Counted from the stretch's first letter, positions 11,473 to 20,974 are shown. The stretch is 64,000 nucleotides of DNA from Pseudolysinimonas sp051954455 (GCF_051954455.1 NZ_JBQCHS010000033.1:124001-188000), one strand, 5' to 3'. A program made the numbers and translations. Notes: generated by a model not told the origin, from the sequence alone.

Positions 11473-12611
11473 GCGATCACCCGCCCCGCTTCGATGCGCA
11501 CGAGGCGCCCGGTGAACTCCCGGGGCACGTCGGACTCGACGGCGGCGGTGACGAGCACCTGCTCGTAGTCGCCGACGGCGGCGGCGAGCTGCCCCCGCCG
11601 GGTCTCGTCGAGCTCCGCGAAGACATCGTCGAGGATGATCACGGGGTCGCCGACGGGGGAATCGGCGCGCAGCACCGCGGCCGACGCGAGCCGCAGCGAC
11701 AGGGCGAACGACCACGACTCCCCGTGACTGGCGTACCCGCGCGCCGGGAGCCCGTTGAGCATGAGCACGAGGTCGTCCCGGTGCGGGCCGGCGAGCGTGA
11801 GGCCCCGGTCGAGCTCCGCACGACGGAGCCGGACGAGTGCTGCGCGGAAGGCCTCGACGAGCGCGGGCCGATCGAGGCGCGCGGTCGCCGGATCGGCCGC
11901 GTCCTCGTCCACCGCGTCGGAGAGGATGCTGAGCGCGTTCCCCAGCTCGGCCCGGTGGTCGTCCCCGGCGATGCGCCCGTACGCCGCGGCCACCTCGGGG
12001 GCGAGGCGCTCGGTCAGCTCGGCCCGGGCGTCGATGATCTCGGCCCCGAGCTGCACGAGGCGGTCGTCCCAGAGCTCCAGGGTCGACAGCTCGGGGTTGC
12101 GCACGCCGCGCGCCGACTTGAGGAGCGAGTTGCGCTGCTTGAGCACCCGCTCGTAGTCGGCGATCACCCCCGCGAAGCGGGGCGCGGTCTGGATGAGCAG
12201 CTGATCGATGAACCGCCGCCGGGCCGACGGCTCTCCGCGGACGAGCACGAGGTCCTCGGGGGCGAACAGCACGGTCGCGATGTAGCGGGGCAGGTCCCGG
12301 GGCTTGGTCGCGACCCGGTTGACCTGCGCGCGGTTCGCGCCCGAGCGGTTCAGCTGCAACTCGATCAGCACCTCGCGCTCACCGTGCTGGAGCCGCGCCC
12401 GCACGATCGCCGCCTCCGCACCGCTGCGGATCAGCGCCTGGTCCGTCGACACCCGGTGGGAGCCAAGCGTGCTCAGGTATCCGAGCGATTCGACCAGGTT
12501 CGTCTTGCCCTGGCCGTTCCGGCCGACGAAGACGTTCGGCCCCGCCGCCAGCTCGACGTCGGCGTGCGCGTAGTTCCGGAAGTCGGTGAGGCTCAGGTGC
12601 GCGACGATCAC
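11469..12611 (-). CDS. recF: DNA repair/replication protein RecF
   Basis: 380-aa SMC-like ATPase that binds single-strand/double-strand junctions and helps load RecA at gaps. Walker A is VGRNGQGKTNLVE (about residues 33-45). The LSTLGSHR motif, the signature region SHGESWSFALSLRLA and Walker B VIILDDVFAELD are present. The length is usual for the family. It overlaps dciA by 4 bp and lies 16 bp after gnd, so it belongs to the dnaN-gyrA gene string. Confidence 0.97.
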   Translation of the reverse strand: MIVAHLSLTDFRNYAHADVELAAGPNVFVGRNGQGKTNLVESLGYLSTLGSHRVSTDQALIRSGAEAAIVRARLQHGEREVLIELQLNRSGANRAQVNRVATKPRDLPRYIATVLFAPEDLVLVRGEPSARRRFIDQLLIQTAPRFAGVIADYERVLKQRNSLLKSARGVRNPELSTLELWDDRLVQLGAEIIDARAELTERLAPEVAAAYGRIAGDDHRAELGNALSILSDAVDEDAADPATARLDRPALVEAFRAALVRLRRAELDRGLTLAGPHRDDLVLMLNGLPARGYASHGESWSFALSLRLASAAVLRADSPVGDPVIILDDVFAELDETRRGQLAAAVGDYEQVLVTAAVESDVPREFTGRLVRIEAGRVIA

Positions 12612-12627
12612 GACCCGGCGCCGGCGG

Positions 12628-13527
12628 TCACGCCGCCGGCCCGTCCTCCGCGGACTTCACGGCGTGACCGCCGAACTGGTTCCGCAGGGCGGCGACCGCC
12701 TTCATCGCGGGGGAGTCCTCCTGCCGCGAGACGAAGCGGGCGAAGATCGACGCGCTGATCGTCGGCAGCGGGACCGCGTGGTCCAGCGCCTCCTGGATCG
12801 TCCATCGGCCCTCGCCGGAGTCGTCGACGTAGCCGCGGATCTCCTTGAACTCCGGGTCCTCGTGCAGCGCCTTCGCCATGAGCTCGAGCAGCCAGCTCCG
12901 CACGACGGTCCCGCGCTGCCACGCGGTGAAGACGCCGGCGACGTCGTGGATCAGCTCGCTCGCCTCCATGAGCTCGTAGCCCTCGGCGAGCGCCTGCATC
13001 TGCGCGTACTCGATGCCGTTGTGCACCATCTTCGCGTAGTGACCGGCGCCGACCGGCCCGACGTGGACGAAGCCCTCCTCGCGCGGACCCTCCGGACGCA
13101 GCGCGTCGAAGATCGGCATCGCGCGCTCGATGTCGGCCGCGTCGCCGCCGGCCATCAGGCCGTAGCCGTTGTCGAGGCCCCAGACGCCGCCGGAGACGCC
13201 GCAGTCGGCGAAGTGGACGCCCTTCTCGGCGAGGGTGTGCGCGTGAGGGCGGTCGACCGTGTACTTCGAGTTGCCACCGTCGATGACGAGGTCGCCCTCC
13301 TCGAGCACCCCGGCGAGGTCGTTGATGACCCCGGTCGTGATGGCACCGGACGGCACCATGACCCACACGATGCGGGGGGTCGGCAGCGCCGCGGCGAGGC
13401 CCGCGAGATCGGGCACGTCGGTGACGGCGGGGTTCGGGTCGTACCCCGTGACCTCGATGCCGGCGTCGCGCATCCGCTGGCGCATGTTGTTGCCCATACG
13501 GCCGAGGCCGACGAGTCCGATGTGCAT
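12628..13527 (-). CDS. gnd: 6-phosphogluconate dehydrogenase, decarboxylating (short form)
   Basis: 299-aa pentose-phosphate-pathway enzyme converting 6-phosphogluconate to ribulose 5-phosphate, CO2 and a reduced cofactor. The dinucleotide-binding motif is GLVGLGRMGNNM. GGNSKYTVD, CGVSGGVWGL and GHYAKMVHNGIEYAQMQ are the substrate and catalytic segments, with the catalytic lysine in the last. At about 300 residues it belongs to the short class, which is usually NAD-dependent, rather than the 470-residue NADP class. An AGGGAG site precedes the ATG. Its location between dnaN and recF is conserved in many actinobacteria. Confidence 0.95.
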   Translation of the reverse strand: MHIGLVGLGRMGNNMRQRMRDAGIEVTGYDPNPAVTDVPDLAGLAAALPTPRIVWVMVPSGAITTGVINDLAGVLEEGDLVIDGGNSKYTVDRPHAHTLAEKGVHFADCGVSGGVWGLDNGYGLMAGGDAADIERAMPIFDALRPEGPREEGFVHVGPVGAGHYAKMVHNGIEYAQMQALAEGYELMEASELIHDVAGVFTAWQRGTVVRSWLLELMAKALHEDPEFKEIRGYVDDSGEGRWTIQEALDHAVPLPTISASIFARFVSRQEDSPAMKAVAALRNQFGGHAVKSAEDGPAA

Positions 13528-13568
13528 GAGGTCTCCCTGGAAGGTGGTGATCGGCGGCCGGGCGTCGG

Positions 13569-14714
13569 TCAGCGCAGCAGCAGATTCGGCTGGAGCAGGT
13601 ACTTGTAGTTGTCCGCGCCCGGCTGATCCTTCGACGACTGGCTGGTGATGAGCACCGGCCCCGGCTTGTTCGGATTCTCCGTCTTGGTGAACGAGATGCG
13701 CACGAACTCGGAGTGAACTGCCTGCAACGCGTCGAGCAGGAACGACGGCTTGAGCGACACGACGGTGTCGCCTCCGTGGAGGTGCGCCTCGATCGTCTCC
13801 TGAGCCTGGGCCTGTTCGGAGCCGGCCGCCTCGAGGGTGAGGCCGTCGATCGAGAAGCTGAAACGCAGCGCCGCCTCGCGCTCCAGCACGAGCGACACAC
13901 GGCGGACCGATTCGATGAGCTCGGAGGTCGTGAGAACGGCGTAGTTGTCGACGTCCTCGGGGAACAGCCGCTTGACCGGGGGGAAGTTGCCCTTGATGAG
14001 GAGCGAGGTCACGGTGCGCTTGTCGGCGCTGAAGGCGATGAGCTCCCGGTCATCGGTGCGGACGATGGACACCGCGACGGTGCCGCTGTGCGCGAAGGTC
14101 TTGCCGATCTCGGAGAGGGTGCGCGCCGGGATCAGCGCGGCCGACCCGGCGCTCGACGTGGTGCCGCCGTCCCAGTCGATGTCGCGGACTGCGACCCGGT
14201 ACCGGTCGGTGGCGACGAGCGACAGCGAGGTCTCGCCCACCTCGAGCTGCACGCCGGTGATGACCGGGGTGACGTCGTCGCGGGAGGCCGCGACCGTGAC
14301 CTGCGCGACGGCGTCCGCGAAGTCCTCGGCCGGCACGACACCCGTGCGGTCGTCGACCTGGGGGAGCGTCGGGTACTCCTCGACCGGCATGCTCAGCAGA
14401 GTGAAGCGGGCCGATCCGCAGCGCACGTTGATCTTGCCGTCGTCGGTCGAGAACTGCACCGGGGCGTTGGGCAGGCGGCTGGCGATGTCGGCGAGGAGCC
14501 GGCCCGAGACGAGCGCGGTCCCCGGTTCATCGATGTCGGCGGCGATCTCGGTGCGCGACGACACCTCGTAGTCGAATGAGGAGAGGACGAGGGCCCCATC
14601 GGACGCCTCGAGGAGGATGCCGCTCAGGATCGGCTGCGTGGTGCGTTGCGGCAGCAACCGCACCGCGAACGACACGGCCTCGCTGAAGACGTCCCGATTG
14701 ACCTGGAACTTCAC
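13569..14714 (-). CDS. dnaN: DNA polymerase III sliding clamp (beta subunit)
   Basis: 381-aa clamp that tethers polymerase to DNA as a ring-shaped dimer. The three-domain layout and family segments (RTTQPILSGILLEA, DRYRVAVRDI, and a C-terminal KYLLQPNLLLR in place of the common PMR ending) are visible. The start is GTG (GTG AAG TTC CAG) with AAGGAG about 8 nt upstream. The upstream region is the putative origin of replication. Confidence 0.97.
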   Translation of the reverse strand: MKFQVNRDVFSEAVSFAVRLLPQRTTQPILSGILLEASDGALVLSSFDYEVSSRTEIAADIDEPGTALVSGRLLADIASRLPNAPVQFSTDDGKINVRCGSARFTLLSMPVEEYPTLPQVDDRTGVVPAEDFADAVAQVTVAASRDDVTPVITGVQLEVGETSLSLVATDRYRVAVRDIDWDGGTTSSAGSAALIPARTLSEIGKTFAHSGTVAVSIVRTDDRELIAFSADKRTVTSLLIKGNFPPVKRLFPEDVDNYAVLTTSELIESVRRVSLVLEREAALRFSFSIDGLTLEAAGSEQAQAQETIEAHLHGGDTVVSLKPSFLLDALQAVHSEFVRISFTKTENPNKPGPVLITSQSSKDQPGADNYKYLLQPNLLLR

Positions 14715-15159
14715 GAAGGCGACTCCTTGTCGTTGCGACCCCGCGGCCGAGCGTGGCGGGGGGTCGATACTCCCATCCCCGATCCTGGCACAGCAAGGCC
14801 GGTGTCCCGGGTGGGGTCGGGCGCCTCCGGAAAAGGTTGTGGACCCGCGAAGAGTGGAGGAGAGGGTTAATCCTCTTAACGCCTGTGCACGGTGTGGACA
14901 ACTGCCGTGATGCCCGTTCGGAACGGGGAACTACAACCGTGTCAGATGTGAGCGGGGCGGGGACGACTACCGGACAGGATCGGACGGCGGCCCGACGTGT
15001 GATTCGGAATTCCACAGCGGCCGGGCCCGTCGTCAACAAGTCCTCCGCAGCTCGACCCGGCGTTTTCCACAGGTTGTGCACAATCTGTGCAATACCGGAG
15101 ACGATCCGGCTGCTGTCTACTCCCCCGAAGAGGGGGGTCGGGATGGTGGAGCCCCGGGG
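14715..15159. other. oriC: Putative chromosomal origin of replication (oriC) between dnaN and dnaA
   Basis: 445 bp without a gene. DnaA-box-like 9-mers seen: TTGTCCACA on the minus strand at 14893-14901; TTTTCCACA at 15063-15071; the self-complementary TTGTGCACAA at 15074-15083, which is a box on both strands. Weaker boxes lie at 14838-14846, 14884-14892 and 15086-15094 (all minus strand) and 15008-15016. A short AT-rich palindrome GTTAA-TCCTC-TTAAC lies at 14866-14880. Position and content match actinobacterial origins, where replication starts in the dnaA-dnaN spacer. Confidence 0.85.
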
Positions 15160-16578
15160 TCAGATCTTGTTGTAGCGCTGGTTCTGCTTGATGCGGCTGG
15201 TCAACTCGGTGACCTGGTTGTAGATCGAACGTCGCTCCTTCATGAGCTCGCTGATCTTCTTGTTCGCGTACATGACGGTGGTGTGGTCGCGGTTGCCGAA
15301 CAGCTGCCCGATCTTCGGGAGCGAGAGGTTCGTCATCTCGCGGCACAGGTACATGGCGATCTGCCGCGCGGTGGCGACGGCCTGCGATCGGCTGGAGCCG
15401 TAGAGGTCGTCGACCGACAGTTTGAAGTAGTCCGCGGTGTGGGTGATGATGTCGACCGGCGCGATCACGTTGTCCTCGTCCAGCGTGATGATGTCCTTCA
15501 GGACCGTCTGGACCAGCTGCAGATCGACCGGCGTGCGGTTCAGATTCGCGAACGCCGTCACTCGGATGAGCGTTCCCTCGAGTTCGCGGATGTTCGACGA
15601 CACCTTGGTGGCGATGAACTCGAGGATGTCGTCGGGGATCTGCAGCTTCTCGCTCTGCGCCTTCTTGCGCAGGATCGCGATGCGGGTCTCGAGGTCGGGC
15701 GCCTGCACGTCGGTGATGAGACCCCACTCGAAGCGGGAGCGCATCCGGTCCTCGAAACCGGTCAGGTGCTTCGGGGCGACATCGCTCGTGATGACGACCT
15801 GCTTGTTGTGGTCGTGCAGCGTGTTGAACGTGTGGAAGAAGGCCTCCTGGGTCTCGACCGCTCGTTGGAGGAACTGGATGTCGTCGATCAACAGGATGTC
15901 GATCTCGCGGTATCGCGCCTGGAAGGCGGACGCGCGGTTGTTGGCGATCGAGTTGATGAAGTCGTTGGTGAACTCCTCGGAGCTCACATACCTCACGCGG
16001 ATGCCGGGGTAGAGGCGCTCGGCGTAGTGGCCGATCGCGTGGAGGAGGTGGGTCTTGCCGAGTCCCGAGTCGCCGTAGATGAAGAGCGGGTTGTAGGCCT
16101 TGGCCGGCGCCTCGGCGACCGCGACGGCTGCGGCATGGGCGAAGCGGTTCGAGCCGCCGATGACGAAGTTGTCGAAGTTGTACTTGGGATTGAGGCGGGA
16201 GTCGCCGCGACGGCCGCTGTCGGCGGAGACGGGGGAGGACACGGGCTCGACGGGGGCCGGCTCGAACGGAGCCGGGTCCGGAGCGGGTTGCAGGACGGAC
16301 GGCTGGATGTCGGGGTTGACCACGATCGCGAAGTTCGCGACCTCCTGCTCGTCGGTGAGCGACGCGAGGGCGTTGAGGAGAGGGACGCGGATCCGCTGCT
16401 CGAGCATTCCCCGGGTGAGTTCGTTGGGGACCTCGAGATAGATGGTCCCGGCGAGGACGCCCTTCGGCTCGACGAGGTGGATGAACCCGTGGAGCTGCGG
16501 CGTGATGCGCTCGTCCGACTCGAGCTGCGCGACGACCTTCTGCCACAACCGCTGCGTCGGATCGGCGGAGTCGGTCAT
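15160..16578 (-). CDS. dnaA: Chromosomal replication initiator DnaA
   Basis: 472-aa initiator. Domain I is MTDSADPTQRLWQKVVAQLE onward. A proline-rich linker spans about residues 95-135. The AAA+ domain has Walker A GDSGLGKTHLL and Walker B ILLIDDIQFL. The DNA-binding domain IV contains SRSQAVATARQIAMYLCRE and FGNRDHTTVMYA. The ATG at this position gives the standard N-terminus. The open frame continues 60 codons further upstream with no similarity to DnaA. Two TTGTCCACA boxes lie in its leader, which fits self-repression. Confidence 0.97.
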   Translation of the reverse strand: MTDSADPTQRLWQKVVAQLESDERITPQLHGFIHLVEPKGVLAGTIYLEVPNELTRGMLEQRIRVPLLNALASLTDEQEVANFAIVVNPDIQPSVLQPAPDPAPFEPAPVEPVSSPVSADSGRRGDSRLNPKYNFDNFVIGGSNRFAHAAAVAVAEAPAKAYNPLFIYGDSGLGKTHLLHAIGHYAERLYPGIRVRYVSSEEFTNDFINSIANNRASAFQARYREIDILLIDDIQFLQRAVETQEAFFHTFNTLHDHNKQVVITSDVAPKHLTGFEDRMRSRFEWGLITDVQAPDLETRIAILRKKAQSEKLQIPDDILEFIATKVSSNIRELEGTLIRVTAFANLNRTPVDLQLVQTVLKDIITLDEDNVIAPVDIITHTADYFKLSVDDLYGSSRSQAVATARQIAMYLCREMTNLSLPKIGQLFGNRDHTTVMYANKKISELMKERRSIYNQVTELTSRIKQNQRYNKI

Positions 16579-16892
16579 CTGGGTCGGTCTCGTTTCACGC
16601 GTGATTTGTCCACAGGGCCTCGCCGTTGTCCACAGGGGGCTCTGTGCGCAGCGTTGTGGAGGAACACCGCGGAACCGCCCTCCCCCAGGGCGGCTGACGA
16701 CCACCTTAGTTGCGACACGGGCGCGGCGAGCAAGCGGAATCCCACAGGCTGTGGACAATGGAGGTTTGCGTGTTCGCCGTTTGACCGACCGGCTTCCACG
16801 CCCTATTTTTAATCAGTTGACCACGGCGGCCCTCGCCGTCCTCGTTCTTTCCCGCGTTCGCACCCCGTGAGCCGGGTCCCGGAGATATCACC
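16579..16892. promoter_or_regulatory. dnaA-rpmH divergent control region with DnaA boxes
   Basis: 314 bp. Three perfect TTGTCCACA boxes occur: 16606-16614 and 16626-16634 (plus strand) and 16750-16758 (minus strand). On the minus strand TAAGGT (16703-16708) is a likely dnaA -10, so two boxes lie in the dnaA leader and one upstream. On the plus strand TTGACC (16781-16786), a 17-nt spacer and TATTTT (16804-16809) form a good promoter for rpmH. DnaA control of dnaA, and perhaps of rpmH, is implied. Confidence 0.75.
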
Positions 16893-17030
16893 ATGAGCAA
16901 GCGAACCTTCCAGCCCAACAACCGGCGCCGCGCCAAGGTGCACGGCTTCCGTCTGCGCATGCGTACCCGCGCGGGCCGCGCCATTCTCGCGGCCCGTCGT
17001 CGCAAGGGGCGCAGCGAGCTCTCCGCCTGA
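16893..17030 (+). CDS. rpmH: 50S ribosomal protein L34
   Basis: 45-aa ribosomal protein beginning MSKRTFQPNNRRRAKVHGFR, with the family pattern RMRTRAGRAILAARRRKGR. It is too short for many gene finders but unmistakable. It binds 23S rRNA in the large subunit. The strong TTGACC/TATTTT promoter upstream drives it. It is followed by rnpA 20 bp downstream, the conserved bacterial order. Confidence 0.97.
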   Translation: MSKRTFQPNNRRRAKVHGFRLRMRTRAGRAILAARRRKGRSELSA

Positions 17031-17050
17031 GACCGCGGGCCTGGTCCGCG

Positions 17051-17374
17051 GTGCTCGCCAAGGCCAACCGGGTGGTGCGGCCGGAGGACTTCCGTGCCGC
17101 CGTCCGGCGTGGCCGACGTCATGCGTCGCGTGAGGTTGTCGTCTATCGGCTTCCGCGGGAGGGCGAGCCGCTCCGCTTCGGATTCATCATCTCCCGCGCG
17201 GTGGGCGGTGCCGTCGAACGCAATCGGCTCCGGCGTCGTCTGCGCGCCGTCGGTCGGGAGGTCGTCGACGCCGGACGCTCGGGGGAGGACATCGTCGTCC
17301 GCGCGCTCCCCGGCGCGGCTCAATTGAGCTGGAACGAACTGTCCGGCCGGATGCGGACGGAGTTCACCCGGTGA
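17051..17374 (+). CDS. rnpA: Ribonuclease P protein component
   Basis: 107-aa protein starting at GTG (MLAKANRVVRPEDFRAAVRRG). The RNR-type motif appears as SRAVGGAVERNRLRRRLRAV. It assists the catalytic RNA of RNase P in trimming tRNA 5' ends. Its stop overlaps the yidD GTG by 4 bp (GTGA). The gene order rpmH-rnpA-yidD-yidC supports the call. Confidence 0.95.
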   Translation: MLAKANRVVRPEDFRAAVRRGRRHASREVVVYRLPREGEPLRFGFIISRAVGGAVERNRLRRRLRAVGREVVDAGRSGEDIVVRALPGAAQLSWNELSGRMRTEFTR

Positions 17375-17682
17375 TCCGCGTCCTGAAGTTCGTCTGGCTT
17401 CTGCCGCGCAACGCGGTCGTGCTCCTGCTGCGGGCATATCGGGCGGTCATCTCACCGCTGTACGGGGACGTCTGTCGGTACTACCCCAGCTGCTCCGCCT
17501 ACACTCTGCAGGCGATCCAGCGGTACGGCGTCATCGCGGGCACCGGACTCGGCGCCTGGCGGATCCTGCGCTGTCACCCGTGGGCGAAGGGCGGCGTCGA
17601 CGACGTGCCGGAGCGCCGGGTCTCGCGTTACCGGATCACCGACTTCGGCTTCGTCGTCGCGACGAGCCACGGAAAGGGCTGA
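17371..17682 (+). CDS. yidD: Membrane protein insertion efficiency factor YidD
   Basis: 103-aa protein with an N-terminal hydrophobic, amphipathic segment and the family core PLYGDVCRYYPSCSAYTLQA with its conserved cysteines, followed by the RCHPWAKGGVDDVP stretch. It helps YidC-dependent insertion at the membrane. The GTG start overlaps rnpA, and yidC begins 6 bp after its stop. Confidence 0.94.
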   Translation: MIRVLKFVWLLPRNAVVLLLRAYRAVISPLYGDVCRYYPSCSAYTLQAIQRYGVIAGTGLGAWRILRCHPWAKGGVDDVPERRVSRYRITDFGFVVATSHGKG

Positions 17683-17688
17683 CACATC

Positions 17689-18735
17689 TTGGACGGCATC
17701 AACGGGATCATCAACGGGATCGGCACGATCCTGACCCCGATCAAGTGGGTCATCGAGGCGATCCTCGTCGGCTTCCACTGGTTCTTCTCGAACGTCCTGC
17801 AGATGGACCCGAGTGCGGGTCTGACCTGGGTTCTGTCGATCGTCGGTCTGACGGTGATCGTCCGGGCTGCGTTGATCCCGGTCTTCGTCCGGCAGATCAA
17901 GAGCCAGCGGAAGATGATGGAGATCGCTCCCCAGCTCAAGAAGATCCAGGACAAGTACAAGGGCAAGAGGGATCAGTTCTCGCGCGAGGCGATGCAGCGC
18001 GAGACCATGGAGATGTACCGCAAGGCGGGCACCAATCCGCTTGCGTCCTGTCTCCCGCTGCTGATTCAGATGCCCGTCTTCTTCAGCCTCCTCCCGGTGC
18101 TCAACGAGGCGAAGCCGGATGCGAAGGGCGTGTTCCACCCGGGCGTCGGGCTCTTCAACATCGACCTCGTGAAGAGCTTCTACCACGCCAACCTCTTCGG
18201 TGTCGCGCCCCTGAAGGACAGCTTCCAGACGGCGTTGTGGCCCGTCAACGGTGAGCAGGTGCAGGTCGTCGTCGCGATCATCGCCGCGGTCATCGTGCTG
18301 CTCATGACGGGTTCTCAGTTCTTCACGCAGCTCCAGCTGGTGTCGAAGAACATGTCGCCGGAGACCAAGGCGAGCCCGATGTACCGCCAGCAGCGCATGC
18401 TGCTCTACGTCCTCCCGCTGATCTTCATCTTCTCGGGCTTCGCGTTCCCGATCGGTGCCATGTTCTACTGGCTGACCTCGAACGTGTGGACCCTCGTCCA
18501 GCAGTACCTCGTGATCCGCAATCTGCCGACTCCCGGCAGCGAGGCGGCGCTGGCGCGCGAAGCACGTCTGGCGAAGCGCGCCCGCGCACGCGCGTTGGCT
18601 CGGGGAGAGGACCCGGATGCGCCGACGATCGCGCTGGACGCGGCGGTCGAGGGGCCCAGCATGGCGCCCAAGCGCGAGAACTTCCAGCGGCAGCAGCCGG
18701 TGAGTAAGAACCGCAAGAAGAAGGGCACCCGCTGA
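17689..18735 (+). CDS. yidC: Membrane protein insertase YidC
   Basis: 348-aa inner-membrane insertase. Hydrophobic helices lie near residues 20-40, 45-65, 110-130, 180-205 and 225-245. KSQRKMMEIAPQLKKIQDKYKGK marks the cytoplasmic coiled region (landmarks QRKMM and QDKYKGK), and NPLASCLPLLIQMPVFFSL is the conserved core. The C-terminal tail is basic (KNRKKKGTR), as in ribosome-contacting YidC. The start is TTG with AAAGGG about 10 nt upstream. It is kept because actinobacterial YidC proteins have the matching N-terminal helix. Confidence 0.95.
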   Translation: MDGINGIINGIGTILTPIKWVIEAILVGFHWFFSNVLQMDPSAGLTWVLSIVGLTVIVRAALIPVFVRQIKSQRKMMEIAPQLKKIQDKYKGKRDQFSREAMQRETMEMYRKAGTNPLASCLPLLIQMPVFFSLLPVLNEAKPDAKGVFHPGVGLFNIDLVKSFYHANLFGVAPLKDSFQTALWPVNGEQVQVVVAIIAAVIVLLMTGSQFFTQLQLVSKNMSPETKASPMYRQQRMLLYVLPLIFIFSGFAFPIGAMFYWLTSNVWTLVQQYLVIRNLPTPGSEAALAREARLAKRARARALARGEDPDAPTIALDAAVEGPSMAPKRENFQRQQPVSKNRKKKGTR

Positions 18736-18736
18736 C

Positions 18737-19291
18737 ATGTCGGACATCACTTCGCCGGACACCGACCTCGAGGGCGACGCGGATCGCTCGATCGCGGAGA
18801 CCGCTGCCGATCACGGCGTGACGGAGCCCAGCGAGCAGGAGCTGGTCGACGAAGGCGACATCGCGGCGGACTACATCGAGGAGCTGCTCGACATCGCGGA
18901 TCTCGACGGCGACATCGACATCGATGCGCGCGCCGGCCGCGCCTACGTCTCCGTGACGGCGGGGGAGAGCTCGGACCTGCGCGTCCTCTCCAAGCCCGAC
19001 ACGGTGGCCGCGATGCAGGAGCTGACGCGACTCGCGGTGCAGAACAGAACCGGTCGCTTCTCGCGTCTCATCCTCGACATCGGCGGATCGCGCGACGCGC
19101 GTGCGGGGGAGTTGGCCGCGCTCGTGGACCGTGCTGTCGCTCGTCTGGAAGAGGGAGCGGCGTCGGCGTCGCTCCCTCCCATGTCGAGCTACGAGCGCAA
19201 GATCGTGCACGACCTCGTCGCCGAGCGCGGACTCACGTCGGCGTCGGAGGGTGAGGGCCGTGACCGGCACACGGTGATCACACGCGCGTGA
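18737..19291 (+). CDS. jag: Jag/KhpB-like R3H RNA-binding protein
   Basis: 184-aa protein with an acidic N-terminal region, a KH-like segment (ADYIEELLDIADLDGDIDID onward) and a C-terminal R3H-like domain (MSSYERKIVHDLVAERGLTS...GRDRHTVI). Relatives bind RNA and influence cell division and elongation. It starts 1 bp after the yidC stop, and its stop overlaps the rsmG GTG by 4 bp. Confidence 0.9.
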   Translation: MSDITSPDTDLEGDADRSIAETAADHGVTEPSEQELVDEGDIAADYIEELLDIADLDGDIDIDARAGRAYVSVTAGESSDLRVLSKPDTVAAMQELTRLAVQNRTGRFSRLILDIGGSRDARAGELAALVDRAVARLEEGAASASLPPMSSYERKIVHDLVAERGLTSASEGEGRDRHTVITRA

Positions 19292-19935
19292 GTCCCGACG
19301 TTCCACGTGAAACATCGGCCCTCGAGCCCGAGCCGGTCGTCGCGGGGAGACTGTTCGGAGACACGATCGAGCAGGCGCGTTCCTACGCCGCCGACTTGAG
19401 CTGCTGGGGCGAGCAGCTCGGGCTCATCGGCCCCCAGGAGCTCACGCGTCTCTGGACGCGGCATCTGGTGAATTGCGTGCTGCTCGCACCGCTGCTGCGC
19501 GAGGGACGGGTGGGTGACGTGGGCAGCGGGGCAGGACTACCCGGGCTCGTCCTCGCGATCGCACGGCCTGATGTCCACCTGGTCCTCATCGAGCCCATGG
19601 AGCGCCGCACGGATTGGCTGCGCGCGGAGGCCGATCGACTCGGACTCGCCAATGTCGAGGTCATGCGGGGACGGGCCGAGGACGTGGGGGAGCTGCGGCT
19701 CGATCAGGTCACCGCTCGCGCCGTCTCGGCGCTCCGGACTCTGATCCCGTCGACGGCGCCGCTGGTGCGCGTCGGGGGTGAGTTGATCCTCATGAAGGGC
19801 ACGCGTGTCGCGGACGAGATCGACGCGGCTCGCAAGCAGATCGCCAGGGCTCGCTTGCGTGACATCGAAGTGCTGGAACTCGGCGCCGGCATCGGCGTTG
19901 AGACGACGAGGGTCTTCCGCGCGACCGTGGCCTGA
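19288..19935 (+). CDS. rsmG: 16S rRNA (guanine-527-N7)-methyltransferase
   Basis: 215-aa methyltransferase, also called GidB. The SAM-binding motif is VGDVGSGAGLPGLVLAIARP, followed by LIEPMERRTDWL and VMRGRAEDV. It modifies G527 of 16S rRNA, and loss gives low-level streptomycin resistance in other bacteria. The GTG start overlaps jag by 4 bp. A parS-like sequence lies inside codons 4-9. Confidence 0.95.
   Translation: MSPDVPRETSALEPEPVVAGRLFGDTIEQARSYAADLSCWGEQLGLIGPQELTRLWTRHLVNCVLLAPLLREGRVGDVGSGAGLPGLVLAIARPDVHLVLIEPMERRTDWLRAEADRLGLANVEVMRGRAEDVGELRLDQVTARAVSALRTLIPSTAPLVRVGGELILMKGTRVADEIDAARKQIARARLRDIEVLELGAGIGVETTRVFRATVA
19299..19314. promoter_or_regulatory. parS-like site inside rsmG (14/16)
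   Basis: CGTTCCACGTGAAACA matches the parS consensus TGTTTCACGTGAAACA at 14 of 16 positions. It is coding sequence at the rsmG N-terminus. ParB clusters near the origin commonly include sites inside genes. Confidence 0.65.
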
Positions 19936-20784
19936 CTCAGGCGCGAGGGCTTGTCTGCGACACCACGACACCACGGCGCCGCCCGCGGTCCCTCGGTCCG
20001 TCCGCGAATGCAGCCCGGCGACGATCGCACCGCGGCGCGGAGGTGCGTCGTTCGAGTGTCGTCAGGCGGTCGGACGTACGGAGGCTCGGTTGCCCGCAGA
20101 CTGGCGGCCGCCCGACGCGGCGATACCACTCCCGCGGCCTCCCGACGGCGGCCCGATTCCGTGATGACAGCGCGACACCGCAGCGATGCCCCGAGCGGGA
20201 CCGTGCGGTGTCACGGCCCCGCGTTGCACGTGCGCAGTGCAGTTCGTGGCAGTCCAACGGAGCCGGGAAGCGCCGGCGGAGCGCTCGTTGCCGGATCCTT
20301 GGCGTCGCGCAGAGCCATCGCGGTTCCCCCGACCTTGACCGGGGATGTCGCGGGGGACCCTTCCCGTGTCGGCGGGGGAGCGTGGACGCTGGTGTCGGTC
20401 GGACCGGGGCTGTGACGTGCGTGAGCGGTGATGCACAGAGCGCTTCGGGGGCAGGCCGGCGCCCGCGCACCGTCGCGCCCGCGCCCGGCCTGCTATTCGG
20501 CGGGGGCGGGCGAGCGGATTCACTGATCCGGGCCGTGGGGTCGCCTGGGAGCACGATGCCGATCCAGGAGCGCCGGTTCCCGTGGCGCACCGAGGCGAGC
20601 CACCGCCGAACCGGAGGCGGGGGCGTGTCGTTCGAGCATCGGCGCCCCGGGGGAGACGGCTCCATCCCCTGCGCGCGCGGCTGCAGCAGGGCCTCGCGGT
20701 TACCGGACTGCGTGTGTCGATCAGGTTCCCGAACCAAGGCCTCCGCCGAACGCGTCCCGCCGCCGGAGTTCCGCGACCAGCCGG

Positions 20785-20800
20785 AGCTTCACGTGAAACC
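20785..20800. promoter_or_regulatory. parS-like site (13/16)
   Basis: AGCTTCACGTGAAACC, with the central TTCACGTGAA intact. It is the most upstream of three sites before parA. Confidence 0.65.
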
Positions 20801-20819
20801 GAGCGCTCGGTCCACCCCA

Positions 20820-20835
20820 TGTTTCACGTGAAACG
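20820..20835. promoter_or_regulatory. parS site (15/16)
   Basis: TGTTTCACGTGAAACG differs from the consensus only at the last base. It is the best ParB-binding candidate in the window. Confidence 0.88.
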
Positions 20836-20974
20836 CCACGGCACGCGGTGGGTTTGCGGCCCCGGGTCAATGCGAACAAGCCCAGCCCCCGGTTGCGCGC
20901 GAGGGGCATCGCACGCGCTCCCGCCGCGTAAGGTAGACGCAGCCGTCGGCGGATCCGAGGTCCGGTTCTGACGG

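Noticed and set aside
19937..20831. Long open frames on both strands in the rsmG-parA spacer (up to 266 codons)
   Set aside because: Translations are Arg/Ser/Gly-rich without motifs, starts are unsupported, and overlapping frames are equally open, as expected by chance at this GC.
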